Source of the DNA: a virus | IMG/VR virus record: IMGVR_UViG_3300025009_000051 | Span: 62,001 to 126,000 of that record | Direction: 5' to 3' (one strand) | Length of the DNA: 64,000 nucleotides | Shown: positions 24,282 to 33,329 of the stretch, piece by piece | How the letters are laid out: every line of letters begins with the position of its first letter | How positions within the stretch are numbered: position 1 is the first letter of the stretch | The notes under the pieces: generated by a model | The model's database searches: none | Seen by the model: the letters and a program-made list of their open reading frames with translations, nothing else | What the model was told of the DNA's origin: nothing | Program-made: the position numbers and the translations under genes

Positions 24282-24312
24282 TTGTTTTTTTAAAAAAATT
24301 TTAATATATTTC
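24282..24312 (+). promoter_or_regulatory. Host-type promoter driving the glycan cassette
   Basis: TTG at 24282-24284, 20 nt, TATATTTC at 24305-24312: one mismatch to the TTG-N20-TATATTTG pattern found elsewhere in the window. Ends 16 nt before the first glycosyltransferase start. Confidence 0.55.
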
Positions 24313-24328
24313 TCAAAATTATTTAATC

Positions 24329-24964
24329 ATGCAAAATGATCCAATTATAAACATTCTAACAAGAACTGCAAGTAGACCAAATTATTTTAGACATTGCAGA
24401 GAAAGCATTTTAAATCAAACCTATTGTAATACTAATCATATATTAGGAATTGATGATATTAAAAGTTTAGATTATATTGATGAATATTATTATTCAAATG
24501 ATAATATTGTAAGATTAGACAGACAAACAAAACAAAATATAAATCACGCTCCTTATAATTTGTATCTTAATACCATGTTAAGAATTGTAAAAGATGGATG
24601 GGTGATTATATTAGATGACGATGATAAATTTATGAAAAATGATGCTTTAGAAATTCTTGTTCCATATATGAATAATGAAAGAAATTTATTATTGTGGAAA
24701 GTACAATTTCCTGGTTATACTATTCCTGGAGCCGCTTATTTTGGAATGAGACCAGTTAGTTGCAACATCAGTATGATTGGATTTTGTTTTCATATTAGTC
24801 AATTAAACAATACAAAATTTAATGATGCTCAAACCGGAGATTTCACATTTATAAATGAACTATATAATAAATTAAATCCTGTTTGGATTAATGACATTTT
24901 AACAGGATTGCAAAGAACAAATTCTGCAGGTGGATTTGGAAGTTTAATAGATTTACAAGAATAA
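24329..24964 (+). CDS. Glycosyltransferase, GT2-like (GT-A fold)
   Basis: 211 residues. The N-terminus INILTRTASRPNYFRHCRES, followed by ILNQTY, is the nucleotide-sugar-binding start of GT-A enzymes. WVIILDDDDKFMKNDALEIL (about 91-110) carries the DxD metal-binding motif. FGMRPVSCNISMIGFCFHIS and NDAQTGDFTFINEL complete the acceptor side. No membrane segment. First gene of the cassette, following its promoter. Donor and acceptor sugars cannot be read. Confidence 0.85.
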   Translation: MQNDPIINILTRTASRPNYFRHCRESILNQTYCNTNHILGIDDIKSLDYIDEYYYSNDNIVRLDRQTKQNINHAPYNLYLNTMLRIVKDGWVIILDDDDKFMKNDALEILVPYMNNERNLLLWKVQFPGYTIPGAAYFGMRPVSCNISMIGFCFHISQLNNTKFNDAQTGDFTFINELYNKLNPVWINDILTGLQRTNSAGGFGSLIDLQE

Positions 24965-24977
24965 AAAAATATTTGTT

Positions 24978-25586
24978 ATGTCGATAAATGAAATACCAAA
25001 ATTTTGTATAAATTTAGAAGAGAGAAAAGATAGATGGAATTCTTTTCTTATTCAAAAAGATAACTATCCATTTTTATCTAATACAGAAAGATTTAATGCA
25101 ATAAAGCATGCAAGAGGAGCAGAAGGATGCAAATTGTCATATTTAACTTTGTTTGATCATTGCATTCAAAATAATATCAACGAAGTATTAATTTTAGAAG
25201 ATGATGTTTTATTTTTAAATGATGTAGAAAATACATTACAATTGGCAATAAACCAACTTCCAGAAAATTGGGATTTATTATATCTTGGTTTAAATACACA
25301 TAAAAAATTAGATAGATATTCTGATAATTTATTTAAAGTTAAAAGTTCTTTTGCGACCCATGCTATATTATATAATAATAGAAATAATGTAATGAATTAT
25401 ATAATAGAAAAAAAAGATTCTTGCCCAGTTATAGATGTATTTTATTCTAATGAAATTCAACCTAAATTTCAATGTTTTACCGTCTATCCAATTATAGCCA
25501 CTCAAAATAATTCTTATTCTGATATAGAAAAAAAAGTTATAAATATGAATTTTATTGTTGATCGATTTTATACCAATACACGATGA
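24978..25586 (+). CDS. Glycosyltransferase family 25 (LPS-type)
   Basis: 202 residues. It has the GT25 start PKFCINLEERKDRWNSFLIQ, FNAIKHARGAEGCKLSYLTL with the conserved GCxxSH-like position, VLILEDDVLFLND with DD metal-binding residues (about 70-82), and PENWDLLYLG. The same family recurs at 27230, so two related linkages may be made. Overlaps the next gene by ATGA. Confidence 0.88.
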   Translation: MSINEIPKFCINLEERKDRWNSFLIQKDNYPFLSNTERFNAIKHARGAEGCKLSYLTLFDHCIQNNINEVLILEDDVLFLNDVENTLQLAINQLPENWDLLYLGLNTHKKLDRYSDNLFKVKSSFATHAILYNNRNNVMNYIIEKKDSCPVIDVFYSNEIQPKFQCFTVYPIIATQNNSYSDIEKKVINMNFIVDRFYTNTR

Positions 25587-26365
25587 TAGGATGTAATTTA
25601 AAAGGCGGATTATGCAATATGATGTTTCAAATTGCAACATTAGAATATATTTCTAAAAATTACAATATACCTATAACCTACCCAAACACAGATATTAATT
25701 TAAGAGATATTTCAAATGCGTATGGAAACAATGCAATTGAATACAAAAATATGTTTAAGAATTTTCATTGGAACAATGTTTACATGCAAAATCAAAGAAC
25801 AAAACAATTCCCATTTGAATATTCAGAAGAAATAAAAATACCAATCGAGGATATATTTTATGATGGATTTTTTCAATCAGAAAAATATTTTAATTGTGAT
25901 AAAAATTTTGTATATAATCTGTTTGAACCTGCAGATTTCATAAAAGAAAAATTAAATAGTTTTAAAAAATTATTTAAAGATAAAACAACTTGTTCAATTC
26001 ATGTAAGAAGAGGAGATTATTTAAAATATCCAGATATTCATAATACCCAACCAATAGAATATTATTTAAAAGGAATGAATATAATACCAGTTGACAAATA
26101 CATTATATTCAGTGATGATATTAATTGGTGCAAAAATTATTTTATAGGAGAACAATTTGTGTTCATAGAAAATGAAAAAGATTATGTAGAATTATTTTTA
26201 ATGTCTGTTTGTAATCACAATATTATTTCAAATAGTTCTTTCGGATGGTGGGGAGCATATTTAAATCAAAACATAGAAAAAAAGGTGATAGGACCAATAA
26301 AATGGTTCGAAAACAATACTTATAATAATAAAGATATAATTCCAGAAGCATGGATTCAAATTTAA
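25583..26365 (+). CDS. Glycosyltransferase family 11, alpha-1,2-fucosyltransferase-like
   Basis: 260 residues. GT11 motifs in order: GGLCNMMFQIATLEYISKNY at the N-terminus, CSIHVRRGDYLKYPDIH (about 137-153), YIIFSDDINWCKNYF (about 172-186) and NHNIISNSSFGWWGAYLN (about 211-228). The family transfers fucose, or a related 6-deoxyhexose, from a GDP-sugar. This fits the GDP-6-deoxyhexose route started by the dehydratase at 33313. Soluble, coupled to both neighbours. Confidence 0.9.
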   Translation: MIGCNLKGGLCNMMFQIATLEYISKNYNIPITYPNTDINLRDISNAYGNNAIEYKNMFKNFHWNNVYMQNQRTKQFPFEYSEEIKIPIEDIFYDGFFQSEKYFNCDKNFVYNLFEPADFIKEKLNSFKKLFKDKTTCSIHVRRGDYLKYPDIHNTQPIEYYLKGMNIIPVDKYIIFSDDINWCKNYFIGEQFVFIENEKDYVELFLMSVCNHNIISNSSFGWWGAYLNQNIEKKVIGPIKWFENNTYNNKDIIPEAWIQI

Positions 26366-27237
26366 ATATAATACAATTAACAAAATCTAATTCTTTTGAT
26401 TATGATGATATATTTAAGAATTCTTATAATCTAATAAAAAAAAGAAATAAATTAGATTTAAATGTAATAATTCCAGTTCGTGGAAGAAAAGAATTTTTAA
26501 AACCGTTGCTGCATTATTTTATAGAAGCTAAAAAAAATACTTCAAAAAAAATATCATTCACAGTAGTTGAAGATTCACCAGGAAAAGAACATGAAGAAAC
26601 TTGTAAGGAATTTAAGGTAAATTATATTTGGTTAAAATCTAATAAAATATTTAATAAATGTTTAGCACATAATATTGGAGTTTTATTTTCATCTAAATCT
26701 AAATATTTAATGTTTCATGATTTAGATTGTTTGGTACAAAAAGATTTTTTTATAAATGTATTTGAAAATATAAAACAAAAAGAATTGATTGCAATACAAT
26801 GTTTTAATAAAAGAAGAGTATTATATTGCAATGAAAAATTGACTAATTCATTAATAGAATTAAAAACAAATATAAACGATGTCAATATTAATCATCCAGA
26901 TATAAATTTATTTGAAAATGGCAAAGCTCCTGGAGGATCGATTTTATTAAATCGAGAAACATTTTTTAATATTGGAGGATATGATCCAGAATTATTTAAT
27001 GGGTATTCTCCAGAAGATTCTTTCTTCTGGGAAAAGATTGAGACCCTAACCAAAATTGGCAGCTGTGATTCTCCAATTGTAGAAATATTTCATATGCATC
27101 ACCCCCCTTCATATTTTAGAAAGGATGAGGCATTAACTAAAATGCATAAAATAGATAGATTGTATAGAATATCAAAAATGGAAAATAAATTAGAAATTTT
27201 AAAATATAAATCAGATTTAATTAAAAAATATGAATAA
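26350..27237 (+). CDS. Glycosyltransferase, GT2/galactosyltransferase-like
   Basis: 295 residues. LNVIIPVRGRKEFLKPLLHY (about 36-55), LAHNIGVLFSSKSKYLMFHD followed by LDCLV (DxD-type, about 105-128), and GGSILLNRETFFNIGGYDPE then GYSPEDSFFWEKIE (about 196-229), the C-terminal motif of chondroitin/galactosyltransferase-like enzymes. Overlaps the preceding gene by 16 nt and the next by 8 nt. Sugar specificity unknown. Confidence 0.85.
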   Translation: MDSNLNIIQLTKSNSFDYDDIFKNSYNLIKKRNKLDLNVIIPVRGRKEFLKPLLHYFIEAKKNTSKKISFTVVEDSPGKEHEETCKEFKVNYIWLKSNKIFNKCLAHNIGVLFSSKSKYLMFHDLDCLVQKDFFINVFENIKQKELIAIQCFNKRRVLYCNEKLTNSLIELKTNINDVNINHPDINLFENGKAPGGSILLNRETFFNIGGYDPELFNGYSPEDSFFWEKIETLTKIGSCDSPIVEIFHMHHPPSYFRKDEALTKMHKIDRLYRISKMENKLEILKYKSDLIKKYE

Positions 27238-27847
27238 ATATTTTGATAAAGCATATTGTATTAATTTAAATAAAAGAATTGATAGATGGAACAAAGCTCA
27301 GCAAGAATTTAACAAATATAATTTAGTTGTTGAAAGATTTCCTGCAATTGAAGGAAATATTCAAAATTTAGAAACTGAAATACTACCTGGAAATATAGGA
27401 TGCGTAAACAGTCATTTAAATATAATAAAAAATGCTAGAAAAAATAATTATAAAAGTGTAGCTGTTTTTGAAGATGATGTCGAATTTAAAGAAGATGTTT
27501 TAGAAAAATTTGAAGAATATTATAAACAACTTCCAGAAAATTGGGATATGATTTATTTTGGGGGCAATCACAATGATAGAGAAGGAGAGAATACATTAAT
27601 TAAAATATCGGATAATATTTATAAAGTGACTAAAACTTATACCACGCATGCTTATATTATTAAAAACACCGTGTATGATGAGGTAATAAAATTATTTTCT
27701 AAATATGAACATGAAGTAGATGTATTATATTCTGAATTGCAATTGAAATTTAATTGTTATGTTTTCAGACCTCATTTGGCGTGGCAAAGAGCAGACTTTA
27801 GTGATATAATGAATACATATGCAGATTATACTTCAATATTAAAATAA
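27230..27847 (+). CDS. Glycosyltransferase family 25 (second copy)
   Basis: 205 residues. DKAYCINLNKRIDRWNKAQQ at the N-terminus, ERFPAIEG, GNIGCVNSHLNIIKNARKNN with the GCxxSH motif, and KSVAVFEDDVEFKEDV with the acidic metal site; then LPENWDMIYFGGNHND. Homologous to the gene at 24978 but clearly diverged, so it probably makes a different linkage rather than being a recent duplicate. Confidence 0.88.
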   Translation: MNKYFDKAYCINLNKRIDRWNKAQQEFNKYNLVVERFPAIEGNIQNLETEILPGNIGCVNSHLNIIKNARKNNYKSVAVFEDDVEFKEDVLEKFEEYYKQLPENWDMIYFGGNHNDREGENTLIKISDNIYKVTKTYTTHAYIIKNTVYDEVIKLFSKYEHEVDVLYSELQLKFNCYVFRPHLAWQRADFSDIMNTYADYTSILK

Positions 27848-27854
27848 ATATATT

Positions 27855-28457
27855 ATGGATTTAATTCAATTAGAAAAATGGAAAGAAGATAATGGAGACC
27901 AAACTCATAGAATTCAATATGATCTAAATGAATTGTCTACTATAATTGATGTCGGAGGATATAAAGGAGAATGGACCAAATTAATGAGTTCTATTTATAA
28001 GTGCAACATATATACATTTGAGCCAGTTAAAAAGTTCTACGATGAAATGATAATTAATTTATACATGCATGAAAAAATTCATACTTTTAATTTTGGATTT
28101 TCACCTAAAACAGAATATAAAACAATTTATTTAGATGATGATTCTACGTCGTTGTTTGCTCCTTCAAGATATATAAATATTATTCAATTAATAGAATTTA
28201 AAGAATTCTTTATATCTAAGAATTTTCAAACAATAGATTTAATGAAAATTAACATTGAAGGAGAAGAATTTGATTTAATGGATCATATCATAGAAAATAA
28301 TTTACATTTAAAGATAAAAAACTTTCAAATTCAATTTCATGACTGGATGCCGCATGCCGAATATAGAAGACAACAAATATTAGATAAATTATTATTGACT
28401 CATTATCCTACATATCAATATAAATTTGTTTGGGAAAATTATAAATTAAAAGAATAA
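27855..28457 (+). CDS. FkbM-family methyltransferase
   Basis: 200 residues. LSTIIDVGGYKGEWTKLMSS (about 27-46) is the SAM-binding motif I, IYTFEPVKKFYDEM is motif II, and TIDLMKINIEGEEFDLMDHI (about 124-143) is the FkbM hallmark KIDIEG-like segment. The family O-methylates sugars, so the cassette probably caps or modifies a glycan by methylation. Confidence 0.88.
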   Translation: MDLIQLEKWKEDNGDQTHRIQYDLNELSTIIDVGGYKGEWTKLMSSIYKCNIYTFEPVKKFYDEMIINLYMHEKIHTFNFGFSPKTEYKTIYLDDDSTSLFAPSRYINIIQLIEFKEFFISKNFQTIDLMKINIEGEEFDLMDHIIENNLHLKIKNFQIQFHDWMPHAEYRRQQILDKLLLTHYPTYQYKFVWENYKLKE

Positions 28458-28461
28458 AAAA

Positions 28462-28878
28462 ATGGAAAAAATATATTCGAAGATAGAACCAAATAAATTA
28501 CTTCATATAATTTTTAGAAAAGAAGATTTTAAAAGTGGTAGAACAAATTTAATAGATGAAATGGAATTTATTCAATGTTCAGCCTTAAATTTGGTTATTG
28601 GAACAACCTTTAAGCCTCACAAACATATTGAAAGAAATATAACTTTCTCAAATCATATAGCACAAGAAAGTTGGTGTATAATACAAGGTTCAGTGAAATG
28701 TATTTTCTATGATTTAAATGATGAAATTTTAGAAACTCCAATATTAAATGCAGGAGATACATCATTTACGCTTCGCGGCGGCCATACCTATGAAATTTTG
28801 GAAGACGATACGTTAGTCATGGAATATAAAGTAGGGCCTTATTTCGGTCAACAATTAGATAAAATATTTATACAATAA
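28462..28878 (+). CDS. Cupin-fold protein of the glycan cassette
   Basis: 138 residues. Cupin motif 1 is present as TTFKPHKHIERNITFSNHIA, then ESWCIIQGSVKCIFYD, and motif 2 as LNAGDTSFTLRGGHTYEILE. The end EYKVGPYFGQQLDKIF is like sugar-cassette cupins (WbuC-like or nucleotide-sugar isomerase relatives). Its reaction is unclear: isomerisation of a keto-sugar is possible, given the dehydratase at 33313. Confidence 0.75.
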   Translation: MEKIYSKIEPNKLLHIIFRKEDFKSGRTNLIDEMEFIQCSALNLVIGTTFKPHKHIERNITFSNHIAQESWCIIQGSVKCIFYDLNDEILETPILNAGDTSFTLRGGHTYEILEDDTLVMEYKVGPYFGQQLDKIFIQ

Positions 28879-28881
28879 ACA

Positions 28882-29178
28882 ATGAAAGAAAAAATATTAG
28901 AATATATTAAAGAAAAATATGGAAATCCAATTACAAAAGTACATCAATCACATTGTATGTTTCCAGGTGAAGATTGCTCTTGTCGAAATGTAGAAGAAAT
29001 TACATATGATACCTCTTTAATTCATGGTGGATATGTAGATTCATTAAGTATGGTGCATGTATTAATAATGATTGAAACTCTTTTTAATATTGAAATTCCT
29101 GTAAAAGAATCAATACCAGAAAATTTTGATACTGTAAATAAGATGGTAGAATTGATAAATAGAATAAAAAATGGATAA
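28882..29178 (+). CDS. Acyl carrier protein
   Basis: 98 residues. GGYVDSLSMVHVLIMIETLF (about 50-69) has the D-S-L site where Ser takes the phosphopantetheine arm, and FNIEIPVKESIPENFDTVNK is the typical helix III. An insertion before it (HQSHCMFPGEDCSCRN, about 21-37) adds Cys and His residues not usual in this family. Adjacent to a KAS III gene two genes downstream, so it may carry an acyl group for attachment to a sugar. Overlaps the next start. Confidence 0.85.
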   Translation: MKEKILEYIKEKYGNPITKVHQSHCMFPGEDCSCRNVEEITYDTSLIHGGYVDSLSMVHVLIMIETLFNIEIPVKESIPENFDTVNKMVELINRIKNG

Positions 29179-30034
29179 ATTAAAAATAGTTATATATTCT
29201 ACATGCCAAGGCAGGGGGTTAGAAACATTTTTAATGCTCCATAAAAAATTTGTTAGTCAATATACGTTTGTGCAAACAATTTTAAATTATTCTTTTTTAC
29301 ATGAAAAAAAAATAATAATAGAAAATAATGTAATGCTTAATAATATAAAAAATGCTGATATTTTTATATATCAACCATTAGATGATATTTATGGTAAAAA
29401 TGCTACAAATTATGTAAAAACATTTTTAAAAGAAACTTGCATTGCAATATCTATACCTTATGTTTATAACACAAGTTTTTGGCCTCTAATAGTTGGAATA
29501 AAAGGAGACACGACAGACGATTGGTCTGCATTAGATAATTACAAGCATGTAATTGAAAACACTGATATATTAGATAATTTAATAAAACTTGGGCATTCTA
29601 AAGATACTATTTTAAATCTATATGATAATAATGAAATAAATTTTAATTATGATATTAGACATAGAGTTAATATGAATATTTTGAAAAATAAAGAAGAAAC
29701 GATAGATATAAAAATGCATGATTTTATTAATGATAATTTAAAAACAAAAAGATTATTTTTATATCATAGTCATCCTACTTCTTCTGTCTTTATTCATATG
29801 GCAAATCAAATTTTAAATATTCTTAATTTAGAACCTTTAGAAGAACATTCTAATATTGATTTAACAAATTTACAATCTGGAACTGTAATGCCAGGTATTT
29901 CTCCCGCTTTAATGGCATTCCCAAGCTCAGCTATTAGACATTTCGGTTTTGAATTTGAAACTCCACAATATGAAGCAATAGCAAATAATTTCTTTAGACA
30001 TACAATATTGACATATTTAAATAATAAAAGATGA
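29171..30034 (+). CDS. WcbI-like polysaccharide-biosynthesis protein
   Basis: 287 residues. The N-terminus KIVIYSTCQGRGLETFLMLH carries the TCQG/GNCQ-type motif of WcbI proteins, which are implicated in acyl transfer in capsule synthesis. A central DIFIYQPLDDIYGKNATNYV and IPYVYNTSFWPL follow. A late FLYHSHPTSSVFIHMANQIL gives a conserved His. Coupled at both ends (8 nt and ATGA overlaps) to the acyl carrier and KAS III genes, consistent with acylation of the glycan. Confidence 0.72.
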   Translation: MDKLKIVIYSTCQGRGLETFLMLHKKFVSQYTFVQTILNYSFLHEKKIIIENNVMLNNIKNADIFIYQPLDDIYGKNATNYVKTFLKETCIAISIPYVYNTSFWPLIVGIKGDTTDDWSALDNYKHVIENTDILDNLIKLGHSKDTILNLYDNNEINFNYDIRHRVNMNILKNKEETIDIKMHDFINDNLKTKRLFLYHSHPTSSVFIHMANQILNILNLEPLEEHSNIDLTNLQSGTVMPGISPALMAFPSSAIRHFGFEFETPQYEAIANNFFRHTILTYLNNKR

Positions 30035-30960
30035 ATTATACAAAAATAATAGGAACTGGTATTTGCCTACCAGAAGTTTATATAACTAATGACGATTTAA
30101 TAAATAAGTTTAAATTAGATACAACCAATGAATGGATTGTAGAAAATACTAATATTCGACAAAGATATATTTGTAAAGATGGAGAAACATCTACTTCTTT
30201 AGGTTGCACTGCCGTAAAACAAGCTATAGAAAATGCAAATTTAAAAAATGAAGATATTGATATGTTAATTGTAGCCACAACTTCTCCAGATAAAGTTTCT
30301 CCTTCTACAGCCTGTTTAATAAAAGATGAATTAAAATTAGAAAAGGCAATTGCATTTGATATTGCCGCAGTTTGTAGTGGATTTTTATTTGGTATGTCTG
30401 TCGCAGAAAAATATATATCTTCTGGAATGTGTAAAAATATAGTGGTTGTAGGTGTAGATAGGTTTTCAAAGATAACAGATTGGAATCATAAACATAGTAT
30501 CTTTTTTGGAGATGGAGCTGGAGCCGCAGTTTTATCACAATCTAAAACGAAGGGATTTCATGGTTTTACTTTATATTCTGAGAGTGAAAATAAAATTGGA
30601 TTTGAATGTGAATTTAATGAAACATATAAAATGAATACAAAGATGGTTTATGAAGCAGCAATCAAAACAATGCCAATTGCAATCGAAGATGTATTAAATA
30701 ATGAAAATATGAGTATCGATGATATAGATTATTTAATACCTCATCAACCAAGTATTAGAATATTAAAAGAAGTAGCAAAAAGAATAAATATGCCAGAAGA
30801 AAAAGTAATGATGAATATGGATAAATATGCTAATACAGTTTCTGGAACAATTCCTATTCTATTACATGAAACTTGGAGTAAATTAAAACCGGGAGACAAA
30901 ATATTATTTGCTGCTATTGGTTCGGGTTGGACTTATGGTGCGGCTTTATATGAATTTTAA
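30031..30960 (+). CDS. 3-oxoacyl-ACP synthase III-like (KAS III)
   Basis: 309 residues. The KAS III triad is visible: Cys in FDIAAVCSGFLFGMSVAEKY (about 109-128), His in YLIPHQPSIRIL (about 233-244) and Asn in KYANTVSGTIPILLHETW (about 268-285). GSGWTYGAALYEF is the family ending. KAS III condenses an acyl-CoA with malonyl-ACP or transfers acyl groups. With its own acyl carrier, WcbI-like and acyltransferase neighbours, it probably makes a short acyl substituent for a sugar rather than membrane lipid. This role is inferred. Confidence 0.92.
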   Translation: MNYTKIIGTGICLPEVYITNDDLINKFKLDTTNEWIVENTNIRQRYICKDGETSTSLGCTAVKQAIENANLKNEDIDMLIVATTSPDKVSPSTACLIKDELKLEKAIAFDIAAVCSGFLFGMSVAEKYISSGMCKNIVVVGVDRFSKITDWNHKHSIFFGDGAGAAVLSQSKTKGFHGFTLYSESENKIGFECEFNETYKMNTKMVYEAAIKTMPIAIEDVLNNENMSIDDIDYLIPHQPSIRILKEVAKRINMPEEKVMMNMDKYANTVSGTIPILLHETWSKLKPGDKILFAAIGSGWTYGAALYEF

Positions 30961-30971
30961 ATAAATTTATT

Positions 30972-31496
30972 ATGAATTTTAAATCAATTGGAGAAGATGT
31001 AAGAATTGATCCAACAGCACAAATAACACGACCAGAATTGATAGAAATTGGTAATCATGTTTCCATTGATATGTGCGTTTATTTTTCTACAGGAGCAAAG
31101 ATAGGAGATTACATTCATATAGCCCCACAAGTCAGTATTATCGGTGGCGCAAAGTCGCGATTAATTATGGAAAATTTTAGTGCTATTGCAACCGGTTCAA
31201 GAATTATATGTGCAAGTGATGATTTCACTCAAGGTTTTCTTTGTCCATTTATTCCTATAGAATTTAGAAATGTAATTAATAAACCAATTACATTTAAAAA
31301 ATATTCTGCATTGGGAGTAAATTCAGTGGTAATGCCAGGAGTAACTCTTGCAGAAGGATCTGTTGTAGGTGCAAATTCAGTCTTAACTCAAGATACAGAA
31401 CCTTGGATGATTTATGTTGGTTCTCCTGCAAGGGCGATTAAAATGAGAGATTCAAAATTAATTTTAGAAGGAGCCAAAAAATTAGGATATGATTGA
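30972..31496 (+). CDS. Hexapeptide-repeat acyltransferase (left-handed beta helix)
   Basis: 174 residues built from hexapeptide turns (IEIGNHVSIDMCVYFSTGAK, IGDYIHIAPQVSIIGGAK, ALGVNSVVMPGVTLAEGSVV) ending YVGSPARAIKMRDSK, as in WbbJ/NeuD-type sugar O- or N-acyltransferases. Likely to acylate an amino sugar made by the DegT aminotransferase two genes downstream, using acetyl-CoA or the dedicated acyl carrier. Overlaps the following gene by 8 nt. Confidence 0.88.
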   Translation: MNFKSIGEDVRIDPTAQITRPELIEIGNHVSIDMCVYFSTGAKIGDYIHIAPQVSIIGGAKSRLIMENFSAIATGSRIICASDDFTQGFLCPFIPIEFRNVINKPITFKKYSALGVNSVVMPGVTLAEGSVVGANSVLTQDTEPWMIYVGSPARAIKMRDSKLILEGAKKLGYD

Positions 31497-32265
31497 ATTA
31501 TTTAATACTTGGGGGCCAACCTATTTTTTAGAATATAATAAAGATGTAAATGTATTTGTAGATACTATTGGAAAGGTAGAATCAAATAAAAAAAATATCT
31601 TTGTTATTCTTGAACCATTTAACAAATTTTTTATTGATAAAATTAATAAAAATGATTTTGATTTTATTCTTACATATTTCCAAGAAATAATTGATTCTAT
31701 TCCAAATGCAAGATTATTTAATCCATCAAATACTTGGGTGCATCATTATACTTTTCCAACAAAAGAATTTTCAGTTTCTACATTGGTAGGAGGAAAAAAT
31801 ATTCATAATTTATCTGGATATGCTAAACGACACGAGTTGTGGAATAGGCAAAATGAAATAATAATTCCAAAGAAATTTTATTTGAGTAGTGCCAGTAAAT
31901 TGAATAATATTAATTATAGTAATCAGTTAGTATTATACAAATATAAAGAACCGCTATTTGATAGTCAATTTCACATAGTGATAGAAAACGAAACGATGTT
32001 AAATATGTGGTCAGAAAAAATTATAGATTGCTTTCAAACTAAAACTATACCGATATATGTTGGGTGTAAAAATATTGAAAATTTCTTTAATATTGATGGA
32101 ATAATAAAGGTAGAATCCGTTTCAGATATCATTTTAGCGTGTAATGAATTAACGCCGACTTTTTATAAATCTAAAGAAAAAGCATTGAAAGAAAATTTAA
32201 AAATATCAAATAATTATTTGAGTTTTGACAAACAATTAATAAATAAATTAAACGAAATTTTATGA
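31489..32265 (+). CDS. GT10-like fucosyltransferase-type protein
   Basis: 258 residues. The second half has FHIVIENETMLNMWSEKIID then TIPIYVGCKNIENFFNIDGI (about 164-205), the alpha-1,3-fucosyltransferase (GT10) nucleotide-binding pattern ENxxxxxYxTEKxxD...PIYxG, with Trp-Ser in place of the usual Thr before Glu-Lys. The N-terminal half is unrecognised. GT10 enzymes use GDP-fucose, matching the GDP-sugar enzymes beside it. Coupled to both neighbours. Confidence 0.78.
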   Translation: MIELFNTWGPTYFLEYNKDVNVFVDTIGKVESNKKNIFVILEPFNKFFIDKINKNDFDFILTYFQEIIDSIPNARLFNPSNTWVHHYTFPTKEFSVSTLVGGKNIHNLSGYAKRHELWNRQNEIIIPKKFYLSSASKLNNINYSNQLVLYKYKEPLFDSQFHIVIENETMLNMWSEKIIDCFQTKTIPIYVGCKNIENFFNIDGIIKVESVSDIILACNELTPTFYKSKEKALKENLKISNNYLSFDKQLINKLNEIL

Positions 32266-33329
32266 GCAGAATAGTACAATACTCACCAGTAATAGAAAAA
32301 AAATATATTCGTTCTGTCACCAAACAATTAAAAAGTGGTTGGCTTGGACCTGGAGAAACAACTAAAAAAGTAGAAGAAGAGCTATGTAAAATGACAGGAA
32401 ATAAATATTGTGTTGCAACCACCTCTGGAACCTCCGCATTAATAATGGCTATTCTATCTTTAAATATTCCTAAAGACAAAATAATTTTATTACCTGCATA
32501 TACTTTTATAGCTCCGCACAATGCAGCTAAATTTCTTGGATATAAAATTAGATTGATAGATGTCGATCCAAATACAATGTGCATGGATTATGGTGAATTA
32601 TTAAAGATATATTCTAAACATAAAAATAGCATTGGAGCAATTATTTTTGTAAATCATAATTCATATGCAGAAGGAGAATATTCAAAAATAGTAGATTTTT
32701 GTAACCGATATTCTACTCCCATAATTTCAGATGCATCTCAAGCATTGGGAAATATAAAAGCATTTAAAGGAACGGTTTCAGTAATTAGTTTTTCAGTGCC
32801 AAAAATAGCTACCTGTGGACAAGGCGGTGCAGTAGTAACAAATGATGAAAACATATATTTAGAATTAAAGAAAATACAAGATCATGGAGACGATTGGAGG
32901 AAAGATAGAATACATAAAAATTTAGGTGTTAATTTTAAATTTAATGATATATTAGCATCATATCTTTTACCACAATTAAAAGATATAAATAAATTGATAT
33001 TTAAAAGAGATATGATATTCTCTTGGTATCAAATATATTTGAAAAAAAATATAGTTACATATGGCATGGATTCAACTTGGATGGTTATTTATAAAACTAA
33101 AAAAATCCAACAGATTATAAAAGAATTAGAAGAAAATAACATACAATCCGTTCAATACTATAAACCTATTTCTTGGAATCCTCCATATTATACATCAGAG
33201 TTATTTGTTAATTCTGAAAAAATATATCAAGAATATTTATATTTACCAAGTAGTTTATCATTGACAAAAAATCAAATAAAAAGAATTTGTAGAATAATTT
33301 TAAAAATAGAAAATGGACAAAAAAATTAA
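32262..33329 (+). CDS. DegT/DnrJ/EryC1-family sugar aminotransferase
   Basis: 355 residues. PLP-dependent aldolase-fold enzyme: CVATTSGTSALIMAILSLNI (about 47-66), PAYTFIAPHNAAKFLGYKIR (about 78-97), IISDASQALGNIKAFKG (about 154-170, PLP Asp), SFSVPKIATCGQGGAVVTND (about 175-194, Lys Schiff base) and HKNLGVNFKFNDILASYLLP. With a GDP-mannose 4,6-dehydratase next to it, the likely reaction is amination of GDP-4-keto-6-deoxymannose to GDP-perosamine, as in the Per/RfbE branch of this family. That specific step is inference. Confidence 0.9.
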   Translation: MSRIVQYSPVIEKKYIRSVTKQLKSGWLGPGETTKKVEEELCKMTGNKYCVATTSGTSALIMAILSLNIPKDKIILLPAYTFIAPHNAAKFLGYKIRLIDVDPNTMCMDYGELLKIYSKHKNSIGAIIFVNHNSYAEGEYSKIVDFCNRYSTPIISDASQALGNIKAFKGTVSVISFSVPKIATCGQGGAVVTNDENIYLELKKIQDHGDDWRKDRIHKNLGVNFKFNDILASYLLPQLKDINKLIFKRDMIFSWYQIYLKKNIVTYGMDSTWMVIYKTKKIQQIIKELEENNIQSVQYYKPISWNPPYYTSELFVNSEKIYQEYLYLPSSLSLTKNQIKRICRIILKIENGQKN